From the NCBI GenBank assembly GCA_963766345.1, contig CAVXZL010000015.1, forward strand, positions 1 to 64,000: DNA of 64,000 nt, written 5' to 3'. The notes below the pieces were generated by a model, which had not been told where the DNA came from, did not search any database, and was given only the letters and a program-made list of their open reading frames with translations. The position numbers and the translations under genes were made by a program. The stretch is from DASVFB01 sp963766345 (GTDB lineage: Bacteria; Actinomycetota; Thermoleophilia; Gaiellales; Gaiellaceae). Positions 61,326-64,000 of the stretch are shown piece after piece; position 1 is the first letter of the stretch, and each line of letters begins with the position of its first letter.

Positions 61326-63623
61326 TCAGCGCAGCGTCTTGTGCCTCCCGAAGTGCTTCGGCCTGCCGACGTCGCGCTTCGAGAAATCGCAGACGCCTCC
61401 GGGGAAGATCTCCTTCAGCCGTGCCACGTCGGTCTGCGTGGGGTGCCACGACCCGTAGAGCCCGCGCGCGACCGTTTTCTCGACGGGCTGGAGCTTGCAC
61501 TTGTAGAGCTCCTCGTCGAACGGGGCGCCGGCCACGGTGCGCGACGTGCCGTGGATGGGGAACACCTGCGTGCAGGGCCCCGGCGCCTTCGAGTCGATGA
61601 TCCCGTTCCAGGCGTCGGCGCCCGCGTAGATCGGCGTCCCGTTCGTTGCGAAGCAGCGGTCGACTGCATCCGCCGGCTTGTTCCCCGCGACGCCGAGCTC
61701 CGGATGCGTTTTCAGGTTCGCGAGCCACTGGTCCATCACCGCGAGCGCCATCGGCGTCTGGTCGAACGCGCGCGCGGGGCGTGCGTCCGTGAACCAGATC
61801 ACCTGATTCGACGCGTCGCCGTCGTGCTCGAGCATGCGCGCCCGCTCCGCGAACGACTGCCGGGCGTTGTGCATGTTCAGCTCGCCGTCGAGGTAGTGGC
61901 GCCAGTCGATGATCGGGATGTCGATCTTTCCGTCGAAGACGAGCCCGGAGCGGTACGCGGCGTGCATCGCATCGACGCTCCCCTCGCTGCGCGGTGCGAC
62001 GCCGTTCGCACCGACCGGGTTCATGTTGCGCGCGCTCCAGACGTCGACGTCCGAGAAGCATGCGCTCGAGATGTACGGGCAGCCCTCCTGGACCATGTCC
62101 TTCGACGCCTTCCAGCCACCGATCTGCGCGTTGAGGTCGAGGAACTCGGCCGGCGTGATGTGCCCGTCGAGCAGCGCTCGCAGCCCGTACTGGACGCCGA
62201 CGTTGTCCCACGTGCGGCGGGCGAAGCCGCTGTCGTCGACTCCGTAGACGTTGACGGCGTCGTCCCAGTGCGTCCACTCGATCTGCGCCTGCTGCGCCGG
62301 AGTGATTCCCGGGACGGTGCCGAACTTCGGGTTGAGCGCCAGCGGGGAGAGGCCGCGCCAGCCGGCGATGCACTCGTCCGATCCGGGCGCGGCGAGCCAC
62401 GGCGTCAGCGGCTGGTACGGGTTCGGGAACGTGTCCGAGCTCGCGAGCCCCTCGAGCCACGAGCGGTTCGACCAGACGCGCCACTTCGAGGCCGGGTTCG
62501 CGAGCACCTGCAGGTCCATCCAGTGCTCGAGCAGCTCGCAGTCGCCGACGTGGATCGTCTGCGTGACCATGTCCGGGTACGAGTACTGCGGGATCGCGCC
62601 GTCGAGCAGGCCGGGATGGTTCTGGCCGTAGACGTACTGCTGGATCCCGCCGCCGGAGCCGCCGAGGCCGACGGTGTACTCCGGGTCGTCGTACTCCGTG
62701 ACGAAGCGCGACTTCACCATCAGGGCGGTCTCGCCGCCGAGGACGAGGTTGTAGTGCGTGTTCGTCTTCGTGCCGGTTGACCACGCGATCGCGTACCCCT
62801 TGCCGAGGCCGTACGGGTAGCGCGACTCGTCCTGGTTGTTCGATCCCTGGTAGTGGCCGATCGCCACGCCGCCGCCGAAGTAGTAGATGAGCTTCCGGTT
62901 CCAGTAGGGCAGTGACGCGGGGCCGGTCTCGCTCGGATCGAGAACGGCGATCGTGTAGATGAAGCGATCGATCGTGCCGCGTTCCCAGCGGATGACGAAG
63001 TCGACCGTCTGCCCCGCGCCGGTCGTCGTCGTGGTCATGTCGGCGGGGCGGGGCGCGGCCGCGTCGTACGGCTTCCACGTGTTGTTGGCGGCGCGGTAGT
63101 AGTAGTTGACGCGCGTCGCGAGCGAGCAGTCGGCGTCGAGGAACGGCCCGGCGAGGTCGAAGCCGGCGAGGTGCGACGGCGTCGAGCAGAAGAAGTTCGG
63201 CTGCTTGGGGCCCGCGAACATCGGCCCGGTGATCGGGTAGTTCACGAGCTTCAGCTCCGCGCGGTCCTTCGCCGCATGCCCCGGTCCGGGCACGCTCGCC
63301 GCGACCTCGCTCGGGCCGAGCGGCAGTCCTGTCAAGACACCCTCGAGCGCGTGCGGCGCCCGGTCGTCCGGAACGAAGGCGGAGGTCACGTCGGCACCGT
63401 CGAGCGTCACGATGACCGCGCCGAGCGGCACCGCTTCGGGGACGACGACGCGCACCCGCGCGGTTCCACCGCTGACGTATCGCGCCGGGCCGGACAGCAT
63501 CTCGAGCGCGAGCCGACCGTGGATGCCCGGCGGTGGTCCCGGCGCATCGGTGCGAGCGGCTGCGGACGTGGCCGCGACGATCGCGGCGACGAAGACGGCA
63601 AGGACACAGACTGGACGGCTCAT
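61326..63623 (-). CDS. Exported DUF6351-like protein (possible alpha/beta-hydrolase)
   Basis: 765 residues from ATG 63621-63623 with GGGAGGAG upstream. The signal peptide is residues 1-23 (MSRPVCVLAVFVAAIVAATS). After an N-terminal beta domain (GGTARVRVVVPEAVPLGAVI near 50) come NYYYRAANNTWKPYD and KLIYYFGGGVAIGHYQG, then the nucleophile-like VGLGGSGGGIQQYVYGQNHP near 318. The conserved ending includes GSWHPTQTDVARLKEIFPGG. I recognise this as the family annotated DUF6351, whose function is unknown. The GGSGGG elbow suggests a serine hydrolase or polyester/lipid-active enzyme, unproven. Confidence 0.82.
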   Translation of the reverse strand: MSRPVCVLAVFVAAIVAATSAAARTDAPGPPPGIHGRLALEMLSGPARYVSGGTARVRVVVPEAVPLGAVIVTLDGADVTSAFVPDDRAPHALEGVLTGLPLGPSEVAASVPGPGHAAKDRAELKLVNYPITGPMFAGPKQPNFFCSTPSHLAGFDLAGPFLDADCSLATRVNYYYRAANNTWKPYDAAAPRPADMTTTTTGAGQTVDFVIRWERGTIDRFIYTIAVLDPSETGPASLPYWNRKLIYYFGGGVAIGHYQGSNNQDESRYPYGLGKGYAIAWSTGTKTNTHYNLVLGGETALMVKSRFVTEYDDPEYTVGLGGSGGGIQQYVYGQNHPGLLDGAIPQYSYPDMVTQTIHVGDCELLEHWMDLQVLANPASKWRVWSNRSWLEGLASSDTFPNPYQPLTPWLAAPGSDECIAGWRGLSPLALNPKFGTVPGITPAQQAQIEWTHWDDAVNVYGVDDSGFARRTWDNVGVQYGLRALLDGHITPAEFLDLNAQIGGWKASKDMVQEGCPYISSACFSDVDVWSARNMNPVGANGVAPRSEGSVDAMHAAYRSGLVFDGKIDIPIIDWRHYLDGELNMHNARQSFAERARMLEHDGDASNQVIWFTDARPARAFDQTPMALAVMDQWLANLKTHPELGVAGNKPADAVDRCFATNGTPIYAGADAWNGIIDSKAPGPCTQVFPIHGTSRTVAGAPFDEELYKCKLQPVEKTVARGLYGSWHPTQTDVARLKEIFPGGVCDFSKRDVGRPKHFGRHKTLR

Positions 63624-63749
63624 CGTCTCCTCCCTCGGTTTTGTTGCGCGCGGCCGAAGTCTAAGACGCCCGCACACAACAGGCGAGCGTGCTGCCCGGC
63701 CGCGCGCTCGGCGGCAGACCGGACGAGTCGTCGCCCAAGCAACGAGAGA

Positions 63750-63786
63750 GCCGGGGACGGCAGCGAGCGTCGCCGCCGCCCCCGGC
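63750..63786 (-). terminator. GC hairpin downstream of the partial gene
   Basis: GCCGGGG (63750-63756) pairs with CCCCGGC (63780-63786), with additional inner pairing, 12 bases beyond the minus-strand stop at 63798. Confidence 0.5.
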
Positions 63787-63797
63787 GAGACACGCGG

Positions 63798-64000
63798 TTA
63801 GAGGCTCGCGTCCCTGAAAGCGATCGTCCCGAAGACTCGGTCGTAGAAGACCGAGAGCTCGGTGCGAACGCCGTCGATGAGCGTCCTCGCGGTCAATGCC
63901 GTGCTCACAGACGTCGACTCGGTCGTCGTGGACTCGTTGCTGACCGAGAACGTCGAGGCGAGCTGCTGCGTCTGGCTCGGCGCGAGACCGACGAGCGCGA
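63798..64000 (-). CDS. C-terminal fragment of an unrecognised protein, cut by the window edge
   Basis: The last 66 codons or so of a minus-strand gene end at TAA 63798-63800. The peptide is Ser/Thr-rich (FSVSNESTTTESTSVSTALT) and ends YDRVFGTIAFRDASL. It reads towards the DUF6351-like gene and carries its own terminator. Composition suggests a surface or secreted protein. No family can be named. Confidence 0.5.
   Translation of the reverse strand, partial: ALVGLAPSQTQQLASTFSVSNESTTTESTSVSTALTARTLIDGVRTELSVFYDRVFGTIAFRDASL

Overview
The window is high-GC, densely coded DNA from an actinobacterium. Frequent GTG and TTG starts, several apparently leaderless genes, an F420-type LLM oxidoreductase, large ATPase-LuxR (LAL) regulators and an IS110-type transposase start all fit class Thermoleophilia (Gaiellales/Solirubrobacterales). 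This placement is inference from style and protein wording, not from a marker-gene tree. No phage structural genes, CRISPR array, rRNA or replication origin were seen.

Layout. 1-6 kb (minus strand): a carbohydrate and membrane block with a GT-B glycosyltransferase, a GDE-type glycosidase, an SDR, a cation efflux pump and an M48 membrane protease. 6-9 kb (plus): an unusual FtsH-like AAA/M41 protease, translationally coupled to a membrane-anchored unknown. 9-12.5 kb: a phosphoribosyltransferase-like protein, an LLM oxidoreductase, an S4/Hsp15-like protein, a very hairpin-rich non-coding stretch (11162-11365), a small exported protein and a cupredoxin. 12.7-16.4 kb: tRNA-Val, a 56-residue membrane protein, and phosphoketolase plus acetate kinase (sugar phosphate to acetyl-phosphate to acetate and ATP). 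16.4-25.3 kb is a decay-prone zone. It holds a broken PAS histidine kinase, tRNA-Glu, tRNA-Lys, an att-like repeat, an IS481/IS3 integrase scrap, a frameshifted methyltransferase, and an IS110 start joined to the tail of a glycerol-3-phosphate dehydrogenase. A sugar isomerase/oxidoreductase pair and a secreted BNR protein sit among these.

25.3-33.2 kb: glycerol kinase, then a tightly coupled redox cassette of an FAD/NAD(P)/Fe-S oxidoreductase, a full-length pyruvate:ferredoxin oxidoreductase and a dihydroorotate-dehydrogenase-like flavoprotein. Start and stop codons overlap throughout the cassette. 33.2-40.1 kb: a tRNA-like relic, a MASE1-GAF histidine kinase, a PfkB kinase, a lone receiver protein, LtrA, and an arsenic cluster (MIP channel, internally deleted ArsC, ArsR). 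40.1-44.8 kb: a tRNA 3' half, RecQ, an ABC-F ATPase and a primary-type sigma factor.

44.9-64 kb is mostly secreted or surface proteins and their likely regulators. It holds an M36 metalloprotease carrying two arrays of W-x-W-C-x-K-C repeats, an RTX-type repeat protein, two LAL/LuxR regulators flanking a small exported protein, a second BNR protein, a truncated MocR/GntR regulator, a GloVer-repeat protein, a diacylglycerol-kinase-like protein, SurE, a DUF6351-like exported protein and the end of one more gene.

Quality note. At least six frame breaks in three genes are each repaired by adding or removing one base in a short homopolymer. This looks more like homopolymer error in the assembly than biological decay. 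Two internal in-frame deletions (histidine kinase, ArsC) are not explained that way.
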